Positions 48,484-60,881 of a DNA stretch of 64,000 nucleotides are shown here, in pieces (within the stretch, counting starts at the first letter, position 1; each line of letters starts with the position of its first letter). A program made the translations under genes and the position numbers. The DNA lies in assembly GCA_947034885.2 (NCBI GenBank), contig OZ019759.1, positions 13,828,501 through 13,892,500 of the forward strand, read 5' to 3'. This DNA comes from Thuidium tamariscinum (Eukaryota > Streptophyta > Bryopsida > Hypnales > Thuidiaceae). The notes below the pieces were generated by a model that made no database searches, was not told the origin of the DNA, and saw nothing but the letters and a program-made list of their open reading frames with translations.

Positions 48484-48508
48484 CTCCCAATTTAATGAAT
48501 ATGATGTT
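48484..48508 (-). repeat. right terminal inverted repeat of the giant element
   Basis: Reads TTTAATGAATATGATGTT at its outer part, the complement of the left end, and is followed by the AGAG duplication. Confidence 0.88.
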
Positions 48509-48565
48509 AGAGTATATGTCTAACTACTTAGAGTATACATCTAACTACTTAGAGTATATCTCTAA
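48509..48565. repeat. 21-bp tandem array, right half
   Basis: About two and a half units of the same 21-bp repeat as 23288-23382, starting exactly at the duplicated AGAG. Confidence 0.92.
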
Positions 48566-48869
48566 TTACAATCATAGACTCTGTCAATTGGAGAGGTATT
48601 CATTATACAGTGCAACAGTAAACACCGTCAATTCACAAGTATGTATAATACTTTTGGATGTAATTGTAGTACAAGATACTACTAGAATAATACTGTTTGT
48701 ACAGCTGTGGTACTTACTTGATTTGTATCTAACTTGTTGTTTTTATAATCATCCAACTCTAGTATTTGATCTGTGTACTCCAGCACTTGTGAAGGTGGTT
48801 TTCTTTGCTTTTTATTGTTTGCTAGAATTGGGACTAACTAATTGAAATTTTGTATGAAATTCCAGATTC

Positions 48870-50515
48870 TTCTGTGAAGACCTCTTCCTACATAATCACT
48901 CCTAATGCTAGTTTAGGGGATAATAATAGTTAAGCTCTCTACAGTACTAAAGAGAGAGGGCCAGATCGTAGGAGTAAACCTAATAGGCCTATGGTGACAT
49001 TCGAGACTCAGGAATCAGTCGGGAGAGTATCAAAGTCAGGTATGTCTTATGGGGTACCAAAAACCCCTAAACCTCCTAATTTTCCAATACAGAAGAATCA
49101 AATAGTTTTGTCAAGGATTTGACTCCAACCATGGACAGTATTGCAGAAGAAACAATAGTTTTGTCAAGGATTTGGAGAAGTTTGCAGCGAAGGATCATAG
49201 GACTGGAATGAATGTCAAGGATGTTCAATTACAGTCCAATAGAAGGAATAAAAGGAAGGCTACAGAAGACTCGAGTGGAGCTTTGAAGGTTGCTGGAGGG
49301 GAAACGGGCAAAGCTAGGAGTCCTGCAGCCACAAACCCAAAAGTCATTGAACCGTTGGCCAAGAAGACAAGACCCTTACTGCCTACAGGGGTTGTAACAA
49401 GGGGTAAACGAGTTGCTCCTACAGAAGATAACCTGGGGCAAAAGTAGAGGAAGGTTGATGATCTCTTAAACTAAGTGCTCCGGGGGAACTAACAAACAAA
49501 AGTCTTAGTGTAGCATTACCTTTATCTATTAGGTAGTGTAATGTGCTCCTACAAATTGTCCATTTCCTCCCCTTACCTATGATGCTTGTATTCAGGGCAA
49601 ACATTTGATGTACACTACAATTGTATGCCCTGCTCTTCTAATTTATTGGTATTGTTTACATGTTATGTTTTATTATTGTGTATCTCTAATTTTTGTGATC
49701 TAATTCTGTTGCTTGTGGAGTCATGCCAGGACCCACAACATATAAAAGAAGATCTGTCAACGGGTCTTGAATGCCAACCAATTCCAGTGTTGAGGTCTGC
49801 AAATGGGGCATCTCCCCCTAGAGACTTCAAATATTTGACTAGAAGTATAGTTTCCAAAGTTGCTTCTGTGAAATCAACTTTGGATCAAATCGAATGCGGT
49901 TGTAGTAACTGTGGAGACTCTTGTCTTGTCGTTGGCAAATCATGCTCATGTTATGCAAAACTTAAGGAATTTGCCTACTTGCTGGGAGGAATCTTGAAGC
50001 CAAAGTATCTTCAACTAGTAATGTTCAAAGGAAAAAGTGTTGTCATGAGGAGATAGTTTAGCATAACTTCTAAAGTTTATGAATTGGTGCCTTCATGAGA
50101 GTTTCAGCATGCTTGGATATAATATAAGTGGACGTGTGAGTCAATATGTTATTCCTACTTCTGTTCATGAAGTTGGACATAGTAATTTCACGTGCTTAAT
50201 TTTGCTGTAATTCTCCTTGTCTGTAAATCACCTTCTACAAATTATGTAATCGAAATCACTTTCACTTAAAGAATTCCTTGTTCAAAACTATTTTGGGCAT
50301 GATATATCTGTCAGGGACACACACTAATCAGAATCATGTAGGGGTCCTACAAGATATTCTAATGTGCTTGTAAATTGCTACTACATGCAGGCAAATCACA
50401 GCGAAATCTTGTACTGTGCCGAAGGAGAGGGATGCTTCCATCTGGATGTGGAAGACACAACAAATTCTAAGGATGCAACGTGTCATAGCCATTGTAAGCG
50501 CTTCTAACTCCACTT
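48870..50515 (+). pseudogene. SUVR-type SET gene remnant, copy 2 (family A)
   Basis: A basic, unstructured N-terminal part (RRNKRKATEDSSG, GVVTRGKRVAP; about 48870-49450) contains a ~22-bp direct repeat (TAGTTTTGTCAAGGATTTG, near 49101 and 49157). After an intron comes a pre-SET block: EDLSTGLECQPIPV, FKYLTRSIVSKVASV, a zinc cluster CGCSNCGDSCLVVGKSCSC, FAYLLGGILKPKYLQ. A further exon-like piece (from about 50392) has YCAEGEGC and TCHSHCKRF. The SET core itself is not found before the MITE at 50593. It parallels copy 1 at 8250-8530 (EDLSRGLEARPIPV). It lies just beyond the giant insertion, downstream of RING copy 2, so RING and SET formed one module before the insertion. Confidence 0.75.
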
Positions 50516-50592
50516 TTGAGCTAAAAGTTTATCACACGGGTCCTGTGTCTAATTGAGTTTTTCTCTCTAATCGGGTGTTCAAAGAGAGCCTT

Positions 50593-50756
50593 CACTAGAA
50601 GAAAACTGCGTTTGCTTCAACAAAATCCACTTGATGTGTTTGTTGAAGCAAATGCAAAATCTGTGTTTTTTTGAATTCTTCAACACAGTTTTTGCGTTTG
50701 CCTCAACAAGTACATCAAGTGGATTTTGTTGAGGCAAACATAGATTTCTTCTAGTG
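50593..50756. mobile_element. CACTA-type foldback MITE
   Basis: CACTAGAAGAAAAC at the left, the reverse complement CACTAGAAGAAATC at the right, long inverted arms (AAAATCCACTTGATGT pairs with ACATCAAGTGGATTTT), and a CTT duplication on both sides. 164 bp; same terminal family as 22237-22454. Confidence 0.94.
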
Positions 50757-52239
50757 CTTCCAAGCAATGAATTCTTTTAGTCACGTCTTTTAAGTGTCAA
50801 TTTTTCTACCCGATTCATTGTTACTCCAAGCTTTCGTGGTAGATATTCCTAAGTCTATTTCGGTGTCTAACTAATATTTCCTATTCTAATCTACTTTGTC
50901 AATTGAAATCGTACCTAATCCTAATTCCAAGCATTCGGTAAAAAGAAACTTAGTAATAAAACAATGAGAATAAAAATCAAATGGGATCGATTTACCTCCT
51001 CTGCGTAAATCTCCATAGTCCTGTCGTCAAACATCATCATGTGAAGATATTCTCCCACGACCTCACCATTAAAATCATCTCGGCTCCCCATCTAATCCAT
51101 AGTAATTCTCATGTTATTGATCAATTAAATCTATCCTGGTTGAAAAGAAACTAAAGGTTATGTAGCACTAATTTAATTGCATAATTCTTTTTATTCCTAA
51201 TTTCCCGATAATTAGAAAATACTGCAATTTAACTTAGTCTACCTATTTGGCCAAATCCTTAGCCAATACTTTATTCTAAGAAATCAAATGGAATTTAATG
51301 GTTAGTTAGTTTTAGTTTTTCTTTTGGTTCTAGATTAATATTCTAAATTCAAGTTAATTCAAGTTGAAATTGATTATTTTGAATCAGAAATCATCATCAA
51401 ATCTTTTCAAATCTAATTAATTTTTGAATTTGCGTTAATTCCCTAAAGAAATTAGTTGTCAATTTGTGCTTTCCCTTTTGTCTTATTAAAATATTTTAAA
51501 TCAAAAACTATCATCAAATCTTTTCAAATCTAATTAATTTTGAATTTGCGTTAATTTGTAAAGAAATTGGTTGTTAATTTGTTTGTTTCCTTTTTGGCTT
51601 ATTAGGCTTAATAAAACAAAACCAACAAAATCCAAACCTTCTAAGAATCTAATTAATGACTAACTACCAAAGAATGTAGAACATTCCTAAAGAACGAGAA
51701 TAATTTCAATAGTAATATTCTAAAGAAATTAGTATTTTATTCCCAAAGGCCAAAGACCGAGAATAAAGAATCCAACTCTATAGTGTTATTCTTTTAAATT
51801 AATTTTTTAATGTTAATGTTCTCACGTGGGTCGATTTGGCCACCTTAATTCTCCTAATTCGTTGTTTCTACTCCCATTCTTGCTTCAACGACGCTAGTGT
51901 TTGAGCGTGGAGCGGTGAGCCTGTGAGCTGTGAGCGGGAAACTTGTGAGCGGTGAGCATGAAGTAGCCTTTCTTTTAGAAATTTGGACTAGAATTTTTTT
52001 TCAATCATTTTTTTTTTCCAAAAATCAACAAAAAATTAATATGTATAATAAATTTTGCTACCTATGACCGTGTCTCCTATAACCATGGATTTTCATGAAA
52101 TCTCATATTTTTGGACCATTGATAATGTCATCTATACTGTCATAGTCCGAAAATATCATGTAAGTGAAATAGGAAGATAGTTTATAGAATAGTTCAGTTT
52201 TTCAAAATCTTAGGGTTAGATATGGGGAGAAGAAGACAA
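50757..52239. repeat. AT-rich spacer with a ~107-bp direct repeat
   Basis: 51381-51488 and 51499-51606 are near-identical direct copies (ATCATCAAATCTTTTCAAAT, TTGAATTTGCGTTAATT). GTGAGCGGTGAGC-like words recur at 51905-51960. On the minus strand at about 51105-51000, a short frame (VVGEYLHMMMFDDRTMEIYAEE split by my reading limits) ends at a GTAAAT donor and could be an exon. The evidence is too thin for a gene call. Confidence 0.5.
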
Positions 52240-55200
52240 TTAGAGTCTTTTTTACCTTGGGATCCATCTGAACCGGATTGACCAAGGAAAGTTTCCGGAT
52301 TATGAGTGTAAGTTTCCGAATCCGGATTCCTTAGTATTCGGAATGGAACTTTCCGGAAGACGGAACTAGCCAAGGACGGATCCGAACTAGTTCCGGATGG
52401 TCGGCACCTACGGGTCTACGCCGCCGACCTACGGAAACTAGCGTAATGGCCGGGGAACGTCGCGCCATTCCGATGAGAACCGGGAATGCAGGGTACCGAC
52501 TGGTATATAAACCCCTCCACCCTGCTTCATTTTTCCTTTTCGATTTGGCAAATCGAGGTACGACTTGTGTGCAGGTTTTGGAGCGCGTGTAGAGAGAGAA
52601 AGAGTGGTGACCAGTAGAGATCGGTTCCGGGTTTAGTTCAGGGTCGGTGCCGACCGCACCGACAAGTTCTGACTCGAGCGGAGAAATGGCGAGCTCCTCC
52701 AATCTGGAGCGGATGGTGGTAACTGCCAAGGCAATTTTGCCACTCATCCCTTCCGATCCGCAGCATCGGAAGGAGTTAGAGGATGATTTAGTCTTCCTAG
52801 GGTGTCATGGATTGATCCGGCGCCCGTAAAGTGTGAAGAGTGATGAGATGGTGCAGGAACTCCTCACGGAAGTTTCGAATCAGTACCAACTCACGGTGAG
52901 GGGTAGACCGCCTGCCTGGTCGCCGGAAGTCTGGGCGGAAGTATACGGGTTTGAGAAAACCGGATTAGGTATGGCTCCCCGGACGGACAAGTTTAGTGTC
53001 AATAAGTTCCGGAATCCGCCCCACCCTAAGGACGGATATTCAGTTCCGGAATGTACGAACGACCGGCATAGACGGATGTTGGAATTCCTGATTCCCATCC
53101 TCTACCCGGAAAAGCCTACCCGTGTCACTGTGACAATAGCGAACACCATCTTTGGGTGTTTTGAGAAGCGGATAGTCAACTGGAGCCTAGTCCTCTAATA
53201 TATAGTTAATCGGCTAGCCGAATATGTGGGACGGGAGAAGACCAACCTTATTAGCGCCTACTTGTTCCATCTGTACCATCACAATGACGTACTAAGCGGG
53301 CCGGAAATCCTCTCCTATGAGACTGGAGTTCAGATACTAAAGTACAGCTTGACAGATGAGGTGGAGAAGGATACGGAGGAACCAGAGGACGAGTGGATGG
53401 AAGAAGATCCCTAGGAGCTGAAGCCGGCTAGCCAGGCGGAACGGAAGGCGGAACGGATGAAATCCATGACGCCGGATAAGAGGGGCAATCCAAACCCGGA
53501 TCCACCTAGATCCACCTCGGGTAAGAAGAAGAGGAACCACTTCGACACCATCATCCAACACGCCATGCTGGCACATGCGGATAGCAACCACAACCAGGCG
53601 ATACTCGAGCAGATTTGCCTCAAGCTGGGCGGAGTGAAGATTGAGGACATCCCGGAAGTCCTCAACCATCTTCCGACTCAAGAGGTGTTACGGAAGAAGG
53701 ACGAGGAGATCCGGCGGTGGGAGGACGAAGCCCGGATCCAGACGGATCGGATCCGGCAAGCGGAGGATCTGACCCGAGCGGCGGAAGAAGGGCGGAAGAA
53801 GGCGGAAGAGGAGAGGAACGGGCTTCAGAGCACGGTGAACTACCTAGAGAGTGACCTTAGTGTCGCCAACGGGAAAGTCATCGAGGCTACCGCCTTGGTC
53901 CACAACCTGAAGGAGTTGGTTTCCCAGCCGGCGGAAGCAGTGGTGAGGGCCCAACTGTTTTCCGCCCGGCTGATAAGAGAGGGGCACGTCACCGAATCGA
54001 AGCTCCTCACCATCTTAGTGGATTACCAGGCCAAGATGGAGGGGTGCTGAAGGAGATGAGGGCCTTGGATGGGGCCCTCAATCCGGAAATGGGAGAGGGC
54101 CTTTCGAGCTTGCTCAACCAGCAGGTTTTCATTGACTTCAGCCTCGGAGCACAAGGACGGATGTTGACGAATCGGAAGCTGCTCGGTAACTCGCCGGTCA
54201 TGAAGAACCTCGGCGAGTTCGGATCGGATCTGAATGTGGCCGGACCGTCAAACACACCTACGGAGCCACAAGAGAAGAGGGCAGCACTGCGACTTGACCT
54301 GGAGATCCGGATGAAGGCCCTACCGAATCTGACCAGGGAGAATTCGGAGAAGTTCGCCCACATGAACGAGCCAGACAAGGTTCCGCGCAACACAATACTC
54401 ATCCTGGACGACTCGGACAAGAAAGACAATCCGCCCCTCATCATCCATGATGAAGTTGGAGAGCAGGGCGGATTCCAGGAAGTGGAGCGGTCGGAAAGCT
54501 TAGAGGCGGAATCGGAGGAGACCTCAACGGAAGACAGTGGAACGCCACCAGTTCCGATTTAGAAGAGACAGACCCGATCCGCCACCAAGAAGGCTCCACC
54601 TCCCAAGGCAGTGACGCGTAGGAGTTCAGTTCCACCCGCGGGTACTACATCCAAGCGGGCGCGTAAGTAGGACAGAGTTGAATAGTTAGGTAGGATTTTT
54701 GAGATTTTGGGACGGAAGTTTCCTGGATGGATTTCCCAGGTGTGGGCCCTGATCCGGAACTTTAGGAACAACTGGCCGGACCTTTCCGGATAATCCGGTT
54801 GGGCTCCGATTGGTTGTTTCGGATTTTCTTTTGCCTAGTTGGCATTCCGTTTCTATTTTTAGGCTTTGACTTTCGTTTTGTTTTGAGCTTTTAAGGGGCA
54901 AGCAAGTTAGTTGGCCTGTCATTCCCTCCTAGCGCATATTCATGTATTTTCATTCCTTTCTTTAATCTGAGTCGGCAGGTGAACATTCCAGCTCTGACTT
55001 CTGTGTTTGGGATTCTCTTGGTTTATTTGTTTGAAGTGTTGGGAGTTAGGAGAGACGGGTGGGGAGGAATCCGGATTCTTAGGCAACTGAGATCTGAACT
55101 GAGTGATCAACTTCCGAGAGCTAGGATCTTGATTCGTGAGTTTGAGCGTGGAGCCTTTAATTTGCCGGAACGGTGATCCAGTGTGAGTCCAAGAGTGACG

Positions 55201-55960
55201 CGGAGGAGGATCCGGAACTGCAGGGGCGGGTCCGTGCGGAGTTAAGCAGCCGCCATAGGAAAGTTCCGTCCACCGGAAGGTCTGCCAACCACTAAGTCGA
55301 TCCGCGGAACTAGGAAAGTGTGTCCTTTCAGGTTTTGGCAGTCTTTTGATTTGTCGTTGTAGTAAGGGCAAGTGAAGTAGTCCTAAGTGACCTGCTAACC
55401 AAATTGGTTCGGAGCCATCCGGAAAGTTGTGAGGACCCGGATCTGCCTCTACTGCAAAATTAGATACATTTGGGTGTCTTTGTGTGTTTTGTGTATTTTG
55501 TTTGAGGAAAGAGAGTGTGAAGTTTATGAGTGGTAAGTCCCTACCCCTCGGAAAGATCAAGAGAGGACCCCCTGAGGGTAAAACAGGGGTATCTAAAACC
55601 GATAAATCAAAGTGACGGAACCAGAATTCGGGTTGGGACGGATCCGGGTGGAATTGAAATCCAGATCCGAGAAAGGAATCCGGCAATAGTTGAGAGACGG
55701 ATTCAGAAAGAAACGACGGATCCGGAAAAGAGTTCCGGAAAACAAGTTGGTATTCCGGATTAAGAGTAGTAACTTTGGTGTTTTGAGCTGGGAAACCTAG
55801 AAACCGGAAAACGCAACTATTAGTAACGTCTAGAATCTCCTGGGACGATATTCCGTGTCATATTATCACGTTTGGGTGTGATAAAGGTGCTTTCTGCTAG
55901 ACTGTGCGTACGACATATACATTTGAGTTTTGAGATTTAGGATCCGGAAGGGAGATTAAA
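52240..55960 (+). mobile_element. broken retroelement-like fossil, GC-rich and CCGGA-dense
   Basis: The block is sharply GC-richer than its neighbours and packed with CCGGA/TCCGG words. A TATATAAA box lies near 52503. A multi-part plus-strand frame (about 52680-54670) encodes Gag-like, domain-poor protein with a long coiled coil and a basic tail. A stretch near 55830-55920 resembles sequence preceding gag in plant LTR retroelements. No polymerase part and no clear flanking terminal repeats are seen. It looks like an old, incomplete LTR-type (possibly Gypsy-lineage) copy with several breaks. Family and borders are uncertain. Confidence 0.45.
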
Positions 55961-56207
55961 AACAGGCCAAATACTTCAAATACAAAAGTAAGTGTGCCTT
56001 GTTCTAGGGGTTAGGATTTTTTTGGAGTTAATAAAATGAAAATAGGAAACTTTAAAAACTGGATAGAATAAGAAAGTTTTCATATACATGTATTGCAAAG
56101 AAAGTCAATGTTCATGATTGGACTCCATCACTTCTTTATTTCATTTGCAGCGCATGGAGAAGAATATAATATGAATGTACTACACTCCAAATAATAAATC
56201 ATATCTA

Positions 56208-59200
56208 CTATGAAATAATGATGATCCCTGCTCGAACTAGGAGTAGCTTCAACTCATTAAAGCTATAACTAGGTGCATGAATGAATTTGTCATCATGAAT
56301 ATCCATCTTGCAGAAGTACCTATACAAATAATACAAGTGCTTACAATTCACATATTGTGCTTGGCCTCCCACAACAAATACTATCATATTGACAAAGTCA
56401 GGGCATGTGCATGTAGGGAATGTACCTATAGTAACTCGATATACGTTTTCATTGGACTCCACTCCAGTCTGCAGCACCACTATTGCACCAAGTCCAGGAA
56501 GAGGTACGAGGGTCACTCCTAATATTTCACCTCTAATATTTGAAGCACTTTCCCATTTGTTGCATTGCTCTACGGTTGGAGGATTTGCAAGTCTTTTGAT
56601 TGTTCGGTTGTTCCTCACTATAGGGTGCACATCTGCATTTGGTGGACATGGTTGGGTGAAGAAGATAGGCTCAAAAATCTTAGACATGGCAAAAAGTTCA
56701 CGTGGCAATAATGTAGGTCGTTCTTGAAGACGGAAGCCTACATGTTGTAATAGTAAGGTTTCTTCACAATTCAAATTGGTTCCTATTAGAATAGGCCAAA
56801 TTTCAGGCAGCTCTGGCCTATCAATGACCCACTTCCTCTTAGTACCTTTCACACATCGTTTGATGTCATCCCAACAAAACCAAAAATCCACGACCACCGA
56901 GCGCTTAGTTCCATACTCTTCTTTCCTACTGCAATAAGTAGGAGCAGGGGTTCCTTTTCCACCCTTGGCAATCCGTGAGGTACACTTGATGTTTGATGTC
57001 CGTTGTTGAGCCCAGCATCTTGCATTTGATTTGTGGCTGATCCTTGCAATGTGCCACTTGGATGTGTCACAATCGGTTCCACATGCTACTGTCACATAAT
57101 TGGAGGTATTGACTTCATTGCGATTTTCAATGCCTTCCATTGAATCTTCTGCAACCTTTGTAGACCTAGTTCGGACCTGGGGTTGCAAAAAGTTTACTTT
57201 GTCCGGTCTATGTGAATCTCCAACATCACCGATAGGTACATCAAGCCTCCTCTTTGTGCTTCCAAAAATTTCTTCTCCTTCTAGATGAGGTATTCGAGTT
57301 CCTACACCATGTGCTTCTGGCAATGTATTCAATGCCTCAGCTATTTTTTTTGGACACCCACTACGCCTAGCCGCCTTCAACCTCAATTCTCCCTTTGATG
57401 GTCTTGACCCACATGTATGTCCTCTAAGGTATGCTCGGTAGTTTGTCATTTGCATCCAAGCCCGAATACTATCATCACAAGTGGCGTTGAATAAGTTGTT
57501 TCCTTTTTTCCCCGACATTTGTAGCCACTTATTATAGATCGTTTCCGACAGATTACAAAAAGGCATGTCTGTCATCTCTTCTAAAGTAAGACCCTAGAAT
57601 TCCAACCACAGGCAGACATGAATCAAAATACAATTCACTATTATTATACAAATTATATCTGAAATTGCTCTCTATACTTCTAAGAATTTCAGTATGGTTT
57701 AGGGGTTAGGGATTTAGGGTTACAAAGAAGAAAAAAATGTTATTATATAAATTGCAGAATCCAAATATCTCACTTGAGAAACAAAATTGGAAACATAGTA
57801 CCATCAACTAGTACTTTAATGGTAACCAATTTTGAACCTTGTAACATTATATTTTTCTAAAATTAACTAGGTTTGGGAATCCGTCGGATCTGACGGATTT
57901 TATATATAATATCACTTTATAGTATAGTAAGAATACTAAATGATTGAAACTTCAAGCAATTAGCACTTCTATGAATGCCTTATTGTAAGATTTATAAAAA
58001 ATATACTTATAGCCGTTGAATGCAACAAGTGTCTCATTGATTCCCTACACTACTTCCTTTAATAAACCTTTCAATTCTCTACTATAAATTATCTTTAAAA
58101 TTTTTTTTAATTATTTGTATTAAAATTTTTAATTACAAAGACATTAAAAGCAAAAATAATCATCTCTTCTATATAATTGAAGCGAAAAATTGTCTAATTA
58201 AATAAGAATACAAAATATAATTTGTAAACCAAAATAAGATCCACATACCATTGTCATGAAGCCTCTCCACTGTAAATAACGAAAATGCCAAAATGCCAAC
58301 CAATGCTCCAAGTGATGAAGTGAGTCTTCAGTTGTAGCTCCAGATAATAACCACTATGACCGAATTGCAAGATAGTGCACCTCCGCTTCATCCAAAGTCT
58401 TGGATTCTTTGTATTGCTTACATAGTGCAATGTGTTGATGTTGTAATCCTTGCTTGATGTGTTTCTGTGTGTGCTTCTGAAGAGAATTACTCCAATGCAA
58501 TAGGCATGTTCTCTCACGATTCTTCATAAAGTCATTTGCGGAGCCACTACCATACACAATGCGAACTGCATTCCAATTGGCCATTGCGCTATCTACCATG
58601 AATCCTTTAAAATTTGGCTTAGAAACTCCGTGTTTCTCCATTATAGCATTCAGTGACCTCCAGAACTGTACTTGAATCTCTGTATCTTGTGATTGCATAT
58701 TGCACACTGCAATGGTCATGACCTTCTTGTACTCAGAGTCGTACACGTGGCATGCCATGGTGGTCCAGTCCTTCACACGCTTCACGTGGTCGAACATCAT
58801 CCACACATTCTGTAGATCACCTTTAGGTTGCATGTGCCTTACCAAGTCCACTCCACTTCCAGGCCCTTCAGTGAGCATCTTGAAGATGTAAACCTTCTCT
58901 TTGCCTTGGCCTGGGAAGACACTGTCGTGTATGAATTCAAACTTTGATTCCTTCTTCATAGTCATAATGTTGTCAATGGTCCCTCCTTGGTTGTTTGAGC
59001 GGAATGAGGAGATGATATTTCGTATACTAGGACTACTTAAAAACTGGAAGCGATCCATGACCTCTTCCATTTCTTCTCCCTTCAATATCTTTTTCTCTCC
59101 TTCTCTGTGGTGAAAAAGGTGGTTCGTAAGGAAATCTTTGCTAGCGGATAAAGCTATGGCGGAGTTTGTAGCTGAAGGAGTTTTGGCAACTTATTCTGCT

Positions 59201-60408
59201 ATGAGTTCGGTAATTTCTTTTGTAGAATCTTTATACATGCCTTTTGCTACTAGGTGAGTGTGGTTTCCTAGGTGAATAGCAGTCCTAGTCATATTTGGGT
59301 TATCACTGTAGCAGTAATAAATTCTAGCATCTCAGGTCCTGAGGCATGTAGGTATTGTTTTGCAAACTTTACAAACTAGTTTGCAATCTTTTGGTGGAAC
59401 GACTCCTACTGCAAAAGGAAGTATTGTAGAACCTATCCATTCTGTTTCATTTTTCCTAGAAGTCCTAAACAAGTACTCGTAGCTAGGGTTTTCACAAATC
59501 AGATGGCCAACACAGAATGACTTACGAAACTTCAAATTGTCCGAGTTGTGGATGTTTGTTGTCACTAGCTTGCACCAACCATGTCCATCGTACCGCTTGT
59601 CCATTCCTTCCAAGTTCTTAGCTGTAGATGAAGAAGAAGAGGCCCGACACGGCGGTAGTTCAAAGATGGCATCTCCGTTGTAAGTAGGTGGTAGAAACTC
59701 CACTTGCTGGTGCTTCACAGCGTACATATCTAATGTGGACAGTTCATTTCTTGAATGGTGAAGACCAGAATGTCCCTTCAAGCATTTTATTATACTAGTT
59801 ATACTAGCCACACTTGGATGACAAACTTGTTGTGAGAAGGTACGTTGCTTAGAAGTACTAGTAGAGGTGTTCTGTATAGAGTACGTAAGATTGATGTCAT
59901 TGGACTCTTTCTTGACGAAGGAAGGTTCCATGTCAGGAGTTAAAGAAGGAAACTTGCCTTCTGACTCACTAGACAGTTCTACAATAGTCCCTAACAACTC
60001 TACCTTTGCTTCAGTAGGCAATTCATTTCGTGCCAATGTAGAGAAGCATCCTACAGGAGGAGTAGGATTAGCATTCTCAGGTCCAGAAGATCTGTTCACT
60101 GTAGAATTATCAAACTGGCGACTTGCTATCTCAGTGGACGAAGCTAACATGGACAAAGGGAGATCGTAAGCCCTAAAGTTCCCGAGACCTAGATACCAGC
60201 AATGCCCTTCATCAGAGAGACATTTCGAAAGCGAGATTGATTGAAGTAATTCACTAGACTCAGAATAGAGCTCTTCTTCAACATAGATAGATGACTCTAG
60301 AAACTTGAATCGAACATGAAGCAAGTGACTGAATATAGTAGCACGACCTTCTAGGTCTAAAGGAAAGACTAACGGAACCTAATGACCATCTACGCGAATG
60401 CTTACCAT
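56208..60408 (-). pseudogene. Mutator-like (MULE) transposase with zinc finger, DDE and SWIM parts
   Basis: ATG 60408. Exon 1 runs in one frame to a donor at 58248 (ACAATG|GTATGT) and exon 2 from about 57593 (ATTCTAG|GGTCTT) to 56208. The N-terminal region is Ser-rich, followed by a zinc-finger block of GCM/FLYWCH type (GHGWCKL...SFCVGHLICEN...CKVCKTIPTC...HLGNHTH). The RNase H core has NVWMMFDHVKRV, TIAVCNMQSQDTEIQVQFW and FKGFMVDSAMANWNAVRIVYG with CLLHW, the second-Asp and C-x2-H pattern of MULEs. The C-terminal SWIM finger is CTCPDF...NCKHLYYLY. Four in-frame stops and no frameshift are seen over ~3.5 kb of coding sequence. Terminal inverted repeats were not located. Autonomous transposition by this copy is unlikely. 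Confidence 0.8.
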
Positions 60409-60881
60409 GTTGCTCACAATAGACTATAAGATAGAAATGAAGGTAGAAATGGCTTGAGAGAGTGAAAAATAAGACATATGGATTTATATAGGGTTCTCAA
60501 GGGTGCATTGATTATTTGTAAATGATGGCAGGTAGGACAATATGGGTTTAGGGTTGATGGATTAAGGGTAGAGAAGCAATAAAGTTTAACAATAGTTTCA
60601 AATGTAAACATTACATTAGAATTAGTGAATACAAGGTTTGTACTACAATCATTACTTAGTGTAGTTGAATGTAGCGCCGGTAATTTTCCATGTACAAATT
60701 AGGTTTTCAATTATAGAATGATCTTATCTATATTGAAGTCTAGGGGACTTAGATATTCTTGCATTGCATTTGTGGCGGTTGGCAAAATGATTATTACCCT
60801 GGCGACTCGATTGAAACGACTCCAAGTCTCCAACACATCTCATTCAATATTCAAATCTGTAATTCTACTGACATTGATGGT
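60409..60881. other. 5' flank of the MULE gene
   Basis: No gene is seen. Short GGGTTTAGGGTTGATGG box near 60543. Confidence 0.35.

Larger units (their letters stand above)
23383..48508. mobile_element. giant 25.1-kb DNA transposon (family B)
   Basis: The left end AACATGATATTCATTAAA and the right end (reverse complement AACATCATATTCATTAAA) form ~25-bp inverted repeats with three mismatches. AGAG is present on both sides (23379-23382 and 48509-48512). Removing the element and one AGAG restores a perfect 21-bp unit of the interrupted array, which proves insertion independently of the ends. The interior has two outward-transcribed arms: left minus-strand genes 31240-26938 and 26701-24410, and right plus-strand gene 44754-47525. 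It also has 15 dispersed palindromes, a 7-kb core of ~172-bp satellites, and later insertions (a CACTA MITE, a SINE-like sequence, a foldback). Superfamily is not assigned. All three genes carry in-frame stops, so this copy is non-autonomous now. Confidence 0.85.

Noticed and set aside
54940-55686. A 248-codon minus-strand protein
   Set aside because: Pro/Ser-rich composition without a domain, lying antisense in the CCGGA-dense fossil block; probably a composition artefact.
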